64,000 nucleotides of DNA from Streptoalloteichus tenebrarius (GTDB taxonomy: Bacteria; Actinomycetota; Actinomycetes; Mycobacteriales; Pseudonocardiaceae). How positions within the stretch are numbered: the stretch's first letter is position 1; each line of letters starts with the position of its first letter. Under the pieces are notes generated by a model that saw only the letters and a list, made by a program, of their open reading frames with translations, was not told the origin of the DNA and ran no database searches. The stretch covers positions 62,001 through 126,000 of the forward strand of contig NZ_JAMTCP010000003.1 in assembly GCF_024171885.1 (NCBI RefSeq), given 5' to 3'. This document shows positions 53,158 to 61,651 of this stretch, one piece after another. The position numbers and the translations under genes were made by a program.

Positions 53158-55848
53158 TCACCGCAGGGTTGGCACCGCACCGCCGTCCGCCCAGTCGACG
53201 GTCACTCCGGGCAGACCTCCTGCCCAGCCCCGCACGAGGTCGCGCAGTCGCGCCCGGTCGGGCGGAGTCCGGCCGAGACCGACCGCGTAGCGCACGAACC
53301 CGTCGCCGATCTCGGCTGGGCGGGGCCAGGCGTGCGCGTCGCGCACCCCGCCCGCCTCCAACGCCGTGAGCAGCGCACGCATCCGGCCACGCACCCGCCC
53401 CTTCACCGCGTCGAGGTCGTCGCCCCGCACGTCCACCACGGCCCATGCGGCGTGCCGGCGGTGGAGCGGAGGCGACGCCGTCCACGGCTCGCCACCGGCC
53501 TGAACGATCTCCCAAGCGTCGTACAGCTCCTGGGTCAGCAGGTCCCGCATGCCCTCGCCGACCTGCTCGGTGCACAGCCGGAACGGCGCGGACGGCGTCA
53601 CGACCGACACCGCCGATGACGCGTCCACAGTGGACGAAAGAGTGATCTGGTCGCGCCAGTCCCACACCGCCCAGGTGCCGAAGAAGTGGGCCAGCAGGTC
53701 GCGTCCGGCCAGGCTGGGCGCGTCCACGACCGTCAACGCGGACAGCACCGACCACGCCAGGCCCGGCAGCCCGCCGTGTGGTGCGGAGTCCAGCCCCCGC
53801 GCGCGAGCCCACGCCTTCACGCGCAAGGCCAACCACGCGAACTCCTCCCACCGCTGGCCCACGAACGCCAGGACCGCTTCGGCGTCGCTCACCGCGCTCA
53901 ACGCCACGGCGGCAGCCGGCTCCAACTCGGCGCGCCGGGCCACGGCCTCAGCCGGATCGATTCGGGTGCTGACCACCGCGAGGTCGACGTCCGTTCCACC
54001 GACCCGGAAGCGCACGCCGGGAACCCGCGCGCCGAGCACGGGCCGCATCCCCGTCGCCCCCGGCACCGCGATCCGGTCCAGCTCGACCTCGCCCGGCACC
54101 ACCGCGACGAGGTCCAGGTCCGCGCCCGCGAGCGCGCACCCCATCCGCCGCGATCCCACAACGTGCACGACACCGTCCGGGAGGGCGGACGACACCAGGC
54201 GGACCACCTCGGAGTCCTCCTTGGCGGGGTGCGGCTCCACGCCCGGCGACGTGTGCCACCGCACCTCTCCGGAGCCCAGCGTGATCGTGGCACGCGGACG
54301 CATCGGCTCGTCTCCCCGACGCGAGAGCACCACCACCTCACCGACCTCGGCGTCGAAGGGCCCCACACCGCCGGGGTTGACGCCGCGACCCACCGTGAGG
54401 TGCGGTGTGAAGCCTCGACCTCGACAGCCTGGGAACCGCCGCGCCAGCGCGTCCCACAACGCCACCCACGGCGCGGAACCACCCGCGGCCGGGTCGAGCC
54501 ACACCGTGCCGTGCTCGAACGACCGCACCCCGTCCAGGCGCGCGGTGAACGGACGAATCCCGGCGGCCTCCTCCGCGAGCAGTGTGACCGCCCGGTCGAA
54601 CTCCGCCTCCGGCACGAACCCGAACACCAGGTTGACGTGGGCGGGCCACCGGTCGAACGCCGGGTCGTGTCGCCGCCGGACCTCGTCGACAGCGTCGGCG
54701 ACCGCGGGTGGGGGCAGCCAGGCCACGGCGGTGCGGTGGGTCGGCGGAACGTCGAGCACCTCGCCCGACGCCTCCTCCCCCAGCACGAGGTCCACCTCCA
54801 CTCCGTAGTGGTCCGACACGAGCGCCGTCGTGCCGCGCAGCACCGCCCGCCGCGCTCGCAACCCGTCGCCGCGCAGGAAGACCCGGTCCAGCCGTGCGGC
54901 CTGGCCGGACAACGACGAGACCGCCGCCAGGGGGTTCACCCGAGGGTCGAACGTCGGCGTGTCGTCCTCGGCTCCGTGGACCTCCGCCCACGCGTCCCGC
55001 ACGCCCAGCACCCGGACGGGCAGGTCGGTGCCGTCGTTGAAGTCCCCGAGCAGGACGAGTGGACAGTCCATATCGGACAGACCTTCGGCGAGGTCCGCCA
55101 GCTCCGCCGACCTGCGCGCGCCGCCTCCGGTGTGGTCGCTGGTCAGGTGCGTGCACGCCACCGCCACCGGCCCGGACGCGGTGTCCACCACCAGCGCCGC
55201 GACCGCCTTGTGCGGCCCGAGCACGTGTCGGCCCGCCTCCAGCACGGGGACCCGGCTGAGCAGCACCAGACCGTGGTCGTCCACGTCCCGTCCGGACGGG
55301 TGGACGTCGACCGCGTAGCGCGCCCGCACCCACGGCTCGGCCAGCAGCATCGTCACCAGGTCGCGTTCGACCTCCTGCAACGCGATCACGTCCGCGTCGG
55401 CGCGCGCCAGGTCCGCCAGCAGCAGGGGACGGCGGCGCGCCGTGTCGATCCGCTCGCGGTCGTACCGGTCCCACAACGTGTTCCACGTCAGCACCCGCAG
55501 CCGCTGTGGTGGCACACCGCCGGAACCACCCGGAGTCCACGCCGTGCCGTCCCACGAAAAGTGCCGCGCGGAGGTGAAGAACGGCGCGCGCAGGCGGCGC
55601 GGCGCGCGTGCTCGCCCGGCCGTCGAGGAGTCGATCCGGTCCACGCCCGTGGCCCGGTCCCAGACCAGTTCGCCGTCGGCCTCCACGAACAGCACCCGGT
55701 GCCACGGCACGTCGCCGCCCGGCACGAACGACGGCAGCGGCACCCGTTGCGGCTCCGCGCCGCGCGCGGCGATCCCGAGCACGAATCGGGCCGGGTCGAA
55801 CCGGGGGTCCCAGCGCACCCGGTGGTAGATCTGTTCGCTGGTTCGCAT
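53158..55848 (-). CDS. multidomain RNA-repair protein: MJ1316 / EEP / 2H / poly(A) polymerase
   Basis: The protein has 896 residues from ATG 55848 (TGATG overlap with the ligase stop; GAGGAG 5 nt before). The domains in order are as follows. Residues 1-75 are MJ1316/DUF504-like (PWHRVLFVEADGELVWDR). About 115-355 is an endonuclease/exonuclease/phosphatase fold (LQEVE Glu159, CTHLT His234, GDFND 268-272, SDH 345-347). About 370-530 is a 2H phosphoesterase (HVN His404, HLT His483). About 540-760 is a nucleotidyltransferase with GS 565-566, DLDL Asp577/579 and TDVDL, then KAWARARGLDS...GLPGLAWSVL, as in eukaryotic poly(A) polymerases. The C-terminus resembles the PAP RNA-binding domain. It would heal and tail damaged RNA ends, by inference. 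Confidence 0.88.
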   Translation of the reverse strand: MRTSEQIYHRVRWDPRFDPARFVLGIAARGAEPQRVPLPSFVPGGDVPWHRVLFVEADGELVWDRATGVDRIDSSTAGRARAPRRLRAPFFTSARHFSWDGTAWTPGGSGGVPPQRLRVLTWNTLWDRYDRERIDTARRRPLLLADLARADADVIALQEVERDLVTMLLAEPWVRARYAVDVHPSGRDVDDHGLVLLSRVPVLEAGRHVLGPHKAVAALVVDTASGPVAVACTHLTSDHTGGGARRSAELADLAEGLSDMDCPLVLLGDFNDGTDLPVRVLGVRDAWAEVHGAEDDTPTFDPRVNPLAAVSSLSGQAARLDRVFLRGDGLRARRAVLRGTTALVSDHYGVEVDLVLGEEASGEVLDVPPTHRTAVAWLPPPAVADAVDEVRRRHDPAFDRWPAHVNLVFGFVPEAEFDRAVTLLAEEAAGIRPFTARLDGVRSFEHGTVWLDPAAGGSAPWVALWDALARRFPGCRGRGFTPHLTVGRGVNPGGVGPFDAEVGEVVVLSRRGDEPMRPRATITLGSGEVRWHTSPGVEPHPAKEDSEVVRLVSSALPDGVVHVVGSRRMGCALAGADLDLVAVVPGEVELDRIAVPGATGMRPVLGARVPGVRFRVGGTDVDLAVVSTRIDPAEAVARRAELEPAAAVALSAVSDAEAVLAFVGQRWEEFAWLALRVKAWARARGLDSAPHGGLPGLAWSVLSALTVVDAPSLAGRDLLAHFFGTWAVWDWRDQITLSSTVDASSAVSVVTPSAPFRLCTEQVGEGMRDLLTQELYDAWEIVQAGGEPWTASPPLHRRHAAWAVVDVRGDDLDAVKGRVRGRMRALLTALEAGGVRDAHAWPRPAEIGDGFVRYAVGLGRTPPDRARLRDLVRGWAGGLPGVTVDWADGGAVPTLR

Positions 55849-57542
55849 CACGACTCCTCGTCCAACGACCCGGCCACGTCGGCGACGATCCCGTCACGGT
55901 CGACGTACCAGGTGCGGTGTGCCTCGCCCGGGTACGGCGGCGAGAACCGCGCCAGTTGCGCGGCGACCACCTCCGCCGGCACCGCGTGCAATCGTTCGGC
56001 GTTGCGCCGCATGACTTCTTCTTCGTCGACGACCATCACCGCGAGCGTGACGAGCGCGCCGTGCCGGTCCGCCACGTCGCGCACCACCTGGCGCTGATGC
56101 CGGTTCAACGACGTGGCGTCCCACACCGCCGTTCCCCCGCGCGCCAGCGCCGCGTCGAGCCGCCGCAACCCGGCGCGCAGGACGTCGCCGTTGGCCCGTT
56201 GGTCGGACCGTGAGCCTCGGGCCTCGCGCAGGTCGTCCAACGAGATCACGTCGACGTCCTTGAGGGTGCGGACGAACGTGCTCTTGCCGGCGCCCGCCGG
56301 TCCGGTCATCGCGACCAACCGGGGAAAGCTCCCCGCACGCCACCGCCAGGTCAGCGCGACCGCCTCCTCCGCTGTGGTCAGCCGGCCGGCGGCGAACGCC
56401 TCCCGGGCGTGGGCCCAGCATCGGTCCGCCACGTCGGCATCGTGGTCCCGCAACGCCTCAAGCAGCCCGGATCGCACATGCGCCAACGGGTCCTCGCCCA
56501 GCAATCCGGCGTCTTCGGCGTGCAGGGCGGACCAGGCGACCTGGTCTCGCGCGTCGGCATCGGGCGCCGTGGCTGCCGCGACCGCGTGCAGAACACCCAG
56601 ATCGGCCGCCGCGCTCAACCGCACGAGACCCGCGCGCCGCTCGGCGTCCGGAAATACCCGGTGCAACACGGAGTGCAGCCCGACAAGATCGGCGACCCGA
56701 CGCGCCAACCGCATGCCCACGGTTCCACTCAACCTCGGCAGCAGGCGTGGCCGAGGCACGTCGTGCAACAGAGCGGCGAGGATCCCTGCCAGCCTCGCGT
56801 CACCGGTGCGGCCCAGCAGGTCCAGCCGCGCCAACACCTCGTCGGAGCCTTCGGTGAAGCCGACCGCGGCGAGCACGGTTCGCGCGTCCACGGGCAACCC
56901 CGCTCGCACGTCCCACAGCGCACCCGCAGCACCACGCCCGTTGGGCACGACCGGTCCCGACATCCAGTGCTCGTCCGTGCGCACGTGATCGCGACGCACC
57001 CACTTGGCCACGCACCGGGCGAACTCCGCGCGGTCGAAGCCGTCGACCGTGCGCACCACGTATCCCTCCTGGCGCGTGAGGTCGAGCCGCAACGCGCGCA
57101 GGGCGCGCTCGTCGAACACGCCCCGCCACAGCACACGAGGCACCGGAACACCGAGACGGCGGGCGAACCGCACTGTCTCGTCCCATCCCAGACAGCGATC
57201 CCCGTCCCACACCGAGAAGGCGTAGAACCAGCTCTCCAGGTCGCGGTACTCAATGGAGTGCCGGGCGTACAGGTTCTCCCCGCACACCCGCCAGCCTGGT
57301 GGAATTCCCGCCGCCACGGCGCCGTGCAACGCCTTCACCCACGCCCGCGACGGGTGGTGCGCCGAGTCGAGCGACCGGGCGTGCAGCCCGTCGCGGTAGA
57401 GCGTGGTGTTCTCGCCGTCGAGCTTCTCGGTCACCACGACCTCGCGCCCCGCGAACCCGCCGAGGTCGGCGAGCCGCACGTCGTCCGCCGTCGCACCCGG
57501 CGACCACGGCAGGTGCGACGTTCGCGGATAGCGCACCCACAT
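55848..57542 (-). CDS. RNA ligase fused to P-loop polynucleotide kinase
   Basis: The protein has 564 residues from ATG 57542 (RBS GGAGGAAC). The nucleotidyltransferase ligase domain has motif I Lys40 (EKLDGENTT), motif III FYAFSVWD (106 on), motif IV EGYVVR (159 on) and motif V AKWVR (Lys180), as in Rnl2-like RNA ligases. A helical middle region includes LLHDVPR (258 on), faintly HD-like. The C-terminal kinase carries Walker A GPAGAGKS (414-421), ISLDDLRE and a lid-like RRNAERLHAVP. The kinase would phosphorylate 5'-OH ends and the ligase seal them. It is the first gene of a coupled pair with the end-healing protein. Confidence 0.9.
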   Translation of the reverse strand: MWVRYPRTSHLPWSPGATADDVRLADLGGFAGREVVVTEKLDGENTTLYRDGLHARSLDSAHHPSRAWVKALHGAVAAGIPPGWRVCGENLYARHSIEYRDLESWFYAFSVWDGDRCLGWDETVRFARRLGVPVPRVLWRGVFDERALRALRLDLTRQEGYVVRTVDGFDRAEFARCVAKWVRRDHVRTDEHWMSGPVVPNGRGAAGALWDVRAGLPVDARTVLAAVGFTEGSDEVLARLDLLGRTGDARLAGILAALLHDVPRPRLLPRLSGTVGMRLARRVADLVGLHSVLHRVFPDAERRAGLVRLSAAADLGVLHAVAAATAPDADARDQVAWSALHAEDAGLLGEDPLAHVRSGLLEALRDHDADVADRCWAHAREAFAAGRLTTAEEAVALTWRWRAGSFPRLVAMTGPAGAGKSTFVRTLKDVDVISLDDLREARGSRSDQRANGDVLRAGLRRLDAALARGGTAVWDATSLNRHQRQVVRDVADRHGALVTLAVMVVDEEEVMRRNAERLHAVPAEVVAAQLARFSPPYPGEAHRTWYVDRDGIVADVAGSLDEES

Positions 57543-57700
57543 GATCCCGTTCCTCCCGACGACGCGACGGGATCGTAGGAACACGTCGGGCACCGTCACC
57601 AGTCAATATCGTCACAGACCTGCGCTAAGGAGGGGATTACGAAGAGGCGTTCGTGGTGCGCGCACCCGAGTTCTGTCCTGTGTGGACGATCGCTGAGTCG

Positions 57701-58465
57701 CTACCCGGGCCGGAAGGAACTTGGCGTGGTGCCGGTCTGCTTGCGGAACATGGCGGAGAAGGCGGCGGGTGTGTCATACCCCAGCGCTGTCGCGACCTGC
57801 GTGACTGTCTGGCCCTCGGACAGCAGGCGGATGGCGTGCAGCACACAGGCGCGCTGCCGCCACCGCTGGAAGCTCAGCCCTGTCTGGGTGCGGAACATCC
57901 GGTTGAACGTGCGGGTGCTGACGCGCAGGGCGGCGGCCCAGGAGGCCGGCTCCTCCCGGAGGTTCGGCGCGAGCTGGAACGCCTCGCACCGCTCGCGCAG
58001 CTCCGCCCGCGGCGGCAGGGGGAGGTCGAAGGGCAGCGGCGTCAGGGCGCGCAGCTCGTGCAGGATCAGCTCGATCAGCGTGCCGTCCCGGCCGTGCCGG
58101 TCGTACTCGGCGGGCAGGTCCACGGCGGCGAGCAGCAGCTCACGCAGCAGCGGCGAGACCTCCACCACCTGACAGCGCGTCGGGAACCACGGCACGGCGG
58201 AGGGTTCGAGGTAGAGGCTGCGGGTGCTGACCCGCTCCATCAGCACCTGGTGGTCGGTGGTGGGCGGGATGAGCACGGCCCGGTGCGGCGGGACCGTCCA
58301 GCTCCCGTCGGCCGTCTCGACGCGCATGATCCCGGTCGCGCCGTAGAGCAACTGCGCGCGGCGGTGCTGGTGCACCGGCAGCAGGTGCCGCGGCGGGTAG
58401 TCGGTGCCGATCGCCAGCACGGCGCGGTCGATGTTGTCGACCTCGTCCACCACCAGGTTCCGCAC
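57701..58465 (-). CDS. AraC-family transcriptional regulator
   Basis: The protein has 254 residues from GTG 58465. A cupin sensor (PVHQHRRAQLLYGATGIMRVETADGSWTVPPHRAVLIPP) is followed by the double helix-turn-helix (SWAAALRVSTRTFNRMFRTQTGLSFQRWRQRACVLHAIRLLSEGQTVTQVATALGYDTPAAFSAMFRKQTG), the AraC signature. It is divergent from a TauE-type exporter 94 nt away, its likely target. It also lies 158 nt upstream of the RNA-repair genes on the same strand. Confidence 0.93.
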   Translation of the reverse strand: MRNLVVDEVDNIDRAVLAIGTDYPPRHLLPVHQHRRAQLLYGATGIMRVETADGSWTVPPHRAVLIPPTTDHQVLMERVSTRSLYLEPSAVPWFPTRCQVVEVSPLLRELLLAAVDLPAEYDRHGRDGTLIELILHELRALTPLPFDLPLPPRAELRERCEAFQLAPNLREEPASWAAALRVSTRTFNRMFRTQTGLSFQRWRQRACVLHAIRLLSEGQTVTQVATALGYDTPAAFSAMFRKQTGTTPSSFRPG

Positions 58466-58559
58466 GGGCTCGACACTACGCGCGCTCCTGGCGCGAACTC
58501 GATGGGGACTGGCAGATCATCGAATGCGCGCCACCCGCCGCCGACCCTACGTTGGTCGC

Positions 58560-59363
58560 GTGTTCGCCCTGATCCTGCTCGGTTCCGGCTGTCTGACCGG
58601 CGTGACCACGGTGTTGTTCGGCTTCGGCGGCGGCTTCATCACGGTGCCGGTCGTGTTCGCCGTCGTCGCCGCCACCACCGGCGCCGACGCGATGCACACC
58701 GCTGTGGCGACCTCCACCGCGGTGATGGTCGTCAACGCGTCCTGGGCGACGGTGACCCAGATCCGGTCCGGCCGGCTGCGTCGCGAGTATCTGCACCCGC
58801 TGATCACGTTCATCGCCGTGGGCTCCGCGCTCGGCGCGCTCGCGGCGAACTCGGCGTCCGACACCGTACTGCACGTGCTGTTCATCGCCTACCTCGCGGT
58901 GACCGTTGTCGACAGCGTCGTGCGCCGCGGTTTCACCGACGACCGGAGCCGCTCCGAGGAGGTGCGCCCGCTGAGCCGGTTCGCGTCCACGGCGGGCGGC
59001 GTCGGGATCGGGGCGGTCGCGAGTTTCCTGGGCGTCGGCGGGAGCGTCATGACGGTGCCGCTGCTGCGCCGGCGCGGGCTGCCGATGGCCGAGGCGGCGG
59101 CGATGGCCAACCCGCTCAGCGTTCCCGTCGCCCTCGTCGGCACCCTGGTGTACGCGCTGGGGGCGCGGCCGGAGGCGCATCACCCCGGCCAGGTCGGCTA
59201 CGTCAACCTGGTCGCGGCGGCGGCCCTGCTCTGCGGCTCGCTGCCCACCATCGCGATCACCCGGCGCGTGGCGGGGCGGGTGCCCGACCGGGTGCACGCG
59301 ATCGCCTACGTCGGCTTCCTGGTGCTCGTGCTGGTCGCGATGACCATCACCGCGGTCGTCTGA
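58560..59363 (+). CDS. TauE/SafE-family membrane transporter
   Basis: The protein has 267 residues if started at GTG 58560. TACGTT (58548-58553) is a plausible -10 six bases before it, suggesting a leaderless mRNA; ATG 58524 is an alternative start. There are seven to eight membrane segments with two inverted halves, each carrying a glycine-rich motif: VTTVLFGFGGGFITVPVV and GAVASFLGVGGSVMTVPLL. The family exports sulfite, sulfoacetate or related anions. It pairs with the divergent AraC regulator. A strong terminator lies 250 nt downstream. Confidence 0.88.
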   Translation: MFALILLGSGCLTGVTTVLFGFGGGFITVPVVFAVVAATTGADAMHTAVATSTAVMVVNASWATVTQIRSGRLRREYLHPLITFIAVGSALGALAANSASDTVLHVLFIAYLAVTVVDSVVRRGFTDDRSRSEEVRPLSRFASTAGGVGIGAVASFLGVGGSVMTVPLLRRRGLPMAEAAAMANPLSVPVALVGTLVYALGARPEAHHPGQVGYVNLVAAAALLCGSLPTIAITRRVAGRVPDRVHAIAYVGFLVLVLVAMTITAVV

Positions 59364-59613
59364 ACCCAGCGACTGATCGACGTGTGGACCCGCGCTCGTG
59401 ATCCGCAGTCTGACCAGCGGTATCCCCATCGGCGGAACCCGCCGCCCACGGATCCGATCGTCATCCGAGCCGTACGACCACCGCGACGACCCACCTCCGC
59501 GACCTCACCGTGCTACCCGGCCTGGGTTTCAGTGGCTGATCAACCCGGAGCACGCGCCGTCCGGCGACGACGGGCGAGCCGGGTAGGCACCGCTCGCGAG
59601 ACGAAGATGAATG

Positions 59614-59656
59614 AGGGGCCGAGGCGTCCGCGAGTCAACGCGACGCCTCGGCCCCT
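59614..59656 (+). terminator. 15-bp perfect hairpin with T-tract
   Basis: AGGGGCCGAGGCGTC (59614-59628) pairs exactly with 59642-59656, followed by TTT. It is the most canonical rho-independent terminator in the window and lies between the TauE gene and the facing DUF642 gene. Confidence 0.85.
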
Positions 59657-59718
59657 TTTGTCAAGCGTGAATTCACCGAATTACCGGCGGCCGGGCGAAC
59701 TGAGCGCCAGAATGCGCC

Positions 59719-60342
59719 TCAGCCGCAGTTCGGGCACGGCGTGCAGGCCCGCACCCTGACGTCGTCGACGACGGGCCCGTGTGCGCTGTTGGGCGTGGTG
59801 CTGGCGAATGCCAGCGTGGTGGAGGAACCGCGCGCCACGAAGGTGAACTGCCGGGTCACGTAGCCCATGTTCGCGGCCGTCTTGCCGGTGATGTCGAAGG
59901 AGAAGTCCTGGAAGTTCTGCCCGTCGACGAGCGCCCTGCCCGTCTTGAGCGGCACACCGCCGGGGTTCCCGGCGAGCGAGTACGTCACCGTGTACGTGGT
60001 CCCGGGAACCGTGGTGAAGGTCTGGGACACCGTGCCGGGGCCCTGGCCGTTGAGGTCGACGGACTGGTCCCCTTCCGCGGCCTGCCAGAACCCGGCGCCG
60101 ATCAGGTCGACGCTGCCGCTGGCGACCTTCCACGGGCCGATGGACTGGCCGCTCGTCAGGTACTGGAAGGTGCCCGGATTGACCTTGGGCGTCTCGAAGC
60201 TGCCATCGTCGAAGTGGCTGAGGGCTCTCGGCGAGGCGGCGAGCGCGGTTTCGGCGGCGTTGGCGGGGACGGCGACGGCGGACGCGCCCGCGAGAACGAC
60301 ACCCACGGCGACGACGGCGGCGAAGAAACGATGAGAGGCCAT
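59719..60342 (-). CDS. secreted DUF642/choice-of-anchor-C family protein
   Basis: The protein has 207 residues from ATG 60342 (RBS AGGAAGG). A signal peptide (FFAAVVAVGVVLAGASAVAVPANA) precedes a galactose-binding-like beta-sandwich: DGSFETPKVNPGTFQYLTSGQSIGPWKV, GSVDLIG, AAEGDQSVDLNGQGPGTVSQTFTTVPGTTYTVTYSLAGNP, ending VVDDVRVRAC with a CTPCPNCG tail. These modules bind carbohydrate in secreted proteins. The tail cysteines may anchor or cross-link. The role is unknown. Confidence 0.85.
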   Translation of the reverse strand: MASHRFFAAVVAVGVVLAGASAVAVPANAAETALAASPRALSHFDDGSFETPKVNPGTFQYLTSGQSIGPWKVASGSVDLIGAGFWQAAEGDQSVDLNGQGPGTVSQTFTTVPGTTYTVTYSLAGNPGGVPLKTGRALVDGQNFQDFSFDITGKTAANMGYVTRQFTFVARGSSTTLAFASTTPNSAHGPVVDDVRVRACTPCPNCG

Positions 60343-60748
60343 TAACCTTCCTCAGGTAATGGCGCCGAGTGGCGCGCGATCAATTTCGAGGGCGACGATA
60401 CTGACGCGGGACAATTCCCGAGTATCCGCCAGGAGCGGGATACACGATCGGGTGACAGCGCGGGTCCACGGTCAGATTGTGGCGTTTTCGTTGGGCCATG
60501 AGGGGGATTTCACCCTCCTCGGACGGACGTCCGGAATGTGGTGACTACCGGCACCCTCGTTCTTTCCGCCGAGAAACCGACCCAACACTCCCGCGCACGA
60601 GAAAGTCGACGTCAACCGGCGCGGAGCCGGACACATCACCGGCTCACGGCCACGGCCCTGACACCGGCACCTGTGTCCAATGAGGACAGTAACGGCGCGT
60701 CACGGGGAACCCGGCGCGACGGGCGGGCCGGCAACGGACAGGAGCAGC
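60343..60748. other. intergenic region
   Basis: I see no gene. It holds the promoter of the leftward DUF642 gene and the trailer of the leftward DUF1989 gene. A weak inverted repeat (GTATCC...GGATAC) lies near 60430-60450. Confidence 0.5.
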
Positions 60749-61357
60749 TCAGCCGGCGGTGACGCGGTAGTGGACCTCGGTGGGGGTGAGCTGCCGACCG
60801 TTGACCGGGAGCACGTCCTGCGGGCAGGCCGACAACACGACGACGAGGTCGACCTCGGCGCGGAACCGGACGTGGTCGCCGGGCCGGGCCGGCGGGGCCT
60901 CGAACGACAACTCGCCGTCCTGGCTCCACGGCACGTTCATGAACAGGTTCAGCGGGGCCGGCAACGCCGACGGCGGCGCCAGGTCGATCTCGCGCAACGC
61001 GCGGTGGAAGTTGTCGTGACAGTTGTCGTGGTGGCCGACGCAGCCCAGGAGGCGGTATCGCTCCGCGTCGCAGGCGGCGATGAGGGTGTCGTGCACCCCG
61101 GGACTGGTGTCCTCCAGCAGGGTCAGCAGCGGCCGGCGGCGGTTGCTGACCAGGGCGTCCCCCGGCCGGGCGGACAGTCGGCCCAGCGCGGTGCGGGTGT
61201 GTTCCATCGACAGGTGTTCGTCGAGGTCGGGCGGGCACAGCGCCCAGGTGTCGACGACCTGGTCGCCGGTCGGGGTGATGACGTCCAGGACCGCTCCGGC
61301 GGCCAGGCGCACGGCACGGCCGGAACGGGCGGGCACGACGTGGACGGGTGCGCTCAT
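60749..61357 (-). CDS. DUF1989 (urea carboxylase-associated-like) protein
   Basis: The protein has 202 residues from ATG 61357. A cupin-like beta-barrel with the conserved metal-site cluster CVGHHDNCHDNFHRAL (residues 106-120) and SACPQDVLPVNG (177 on) identifies the DUF1989 family. Relatives sit next to urea amidolyase genes or take part in guanidine/carboxyguanidine degradation, but no such genes lie here. The ligands look complete. The role in this context is unknown. Confidence 0.85.
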   Translation of the reverse strand: MSAPVHVVPARSGRAVRLAAGAVLDVITPTGDQVVDTWALCPPDLDEHLSMEHTRTALGRLSARPGDALVSNRRRPLLTLLEDTSPGVHDTLIAACDAERYRLLGCVGHHDNCHDNFHRALREIDLAPPSALPAPLNLFMNVPWSQDGELSFEAPPARPGDHVRFRAEVDLVVVLSACPQDVLPVNGRQLTPTEVHYRVTAG

Positions 61358-61533
61358 CACGGTCCTCCCCGCACCGCGGTCCGGTGCACGCGCTCGAAGC
61401 CCTGTCTTGATCATGAACACCCGGCGGCCGACGCGCAACGCACGCGGTTCGGCGCCCCGTCCCTCCCCCGGTGCCCCCAAGACGGGCCGAACGCGGGTTC
61501 ACCACGGCGTTCGGCCTCGGTGGCAGCGCGCAG

Positions 61534-61574
61534 CGGTGGGATCGCCCTCGCACACGACGAAGGCGATCCCACCG
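61534..61574 (-). terminator. 13-bp perfect hairpin terminator
   Basis: CGGTGGGATCGCC (61534-61546) pairs exactly with 61562-61574, 78 nt after the stop of the leftward erythromycin-esterase-like gene. Confidence 0.7.
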
Positions 61575-61651
61575 GAGGATGAGGCGAACGTTCTCCGCTC
61601 AGCCGAGCCCGCTGATCGCGGAGGCAGGACACTCCCCCGCCGGCGCGGACG

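Noticed and set aside
53686-56097. 800-codon plus-strand frame opposite the RNA-repair genes
   Set aside because: It lacks domain motifs and RBS, and the minus-strand genes explain the coding signal fully.
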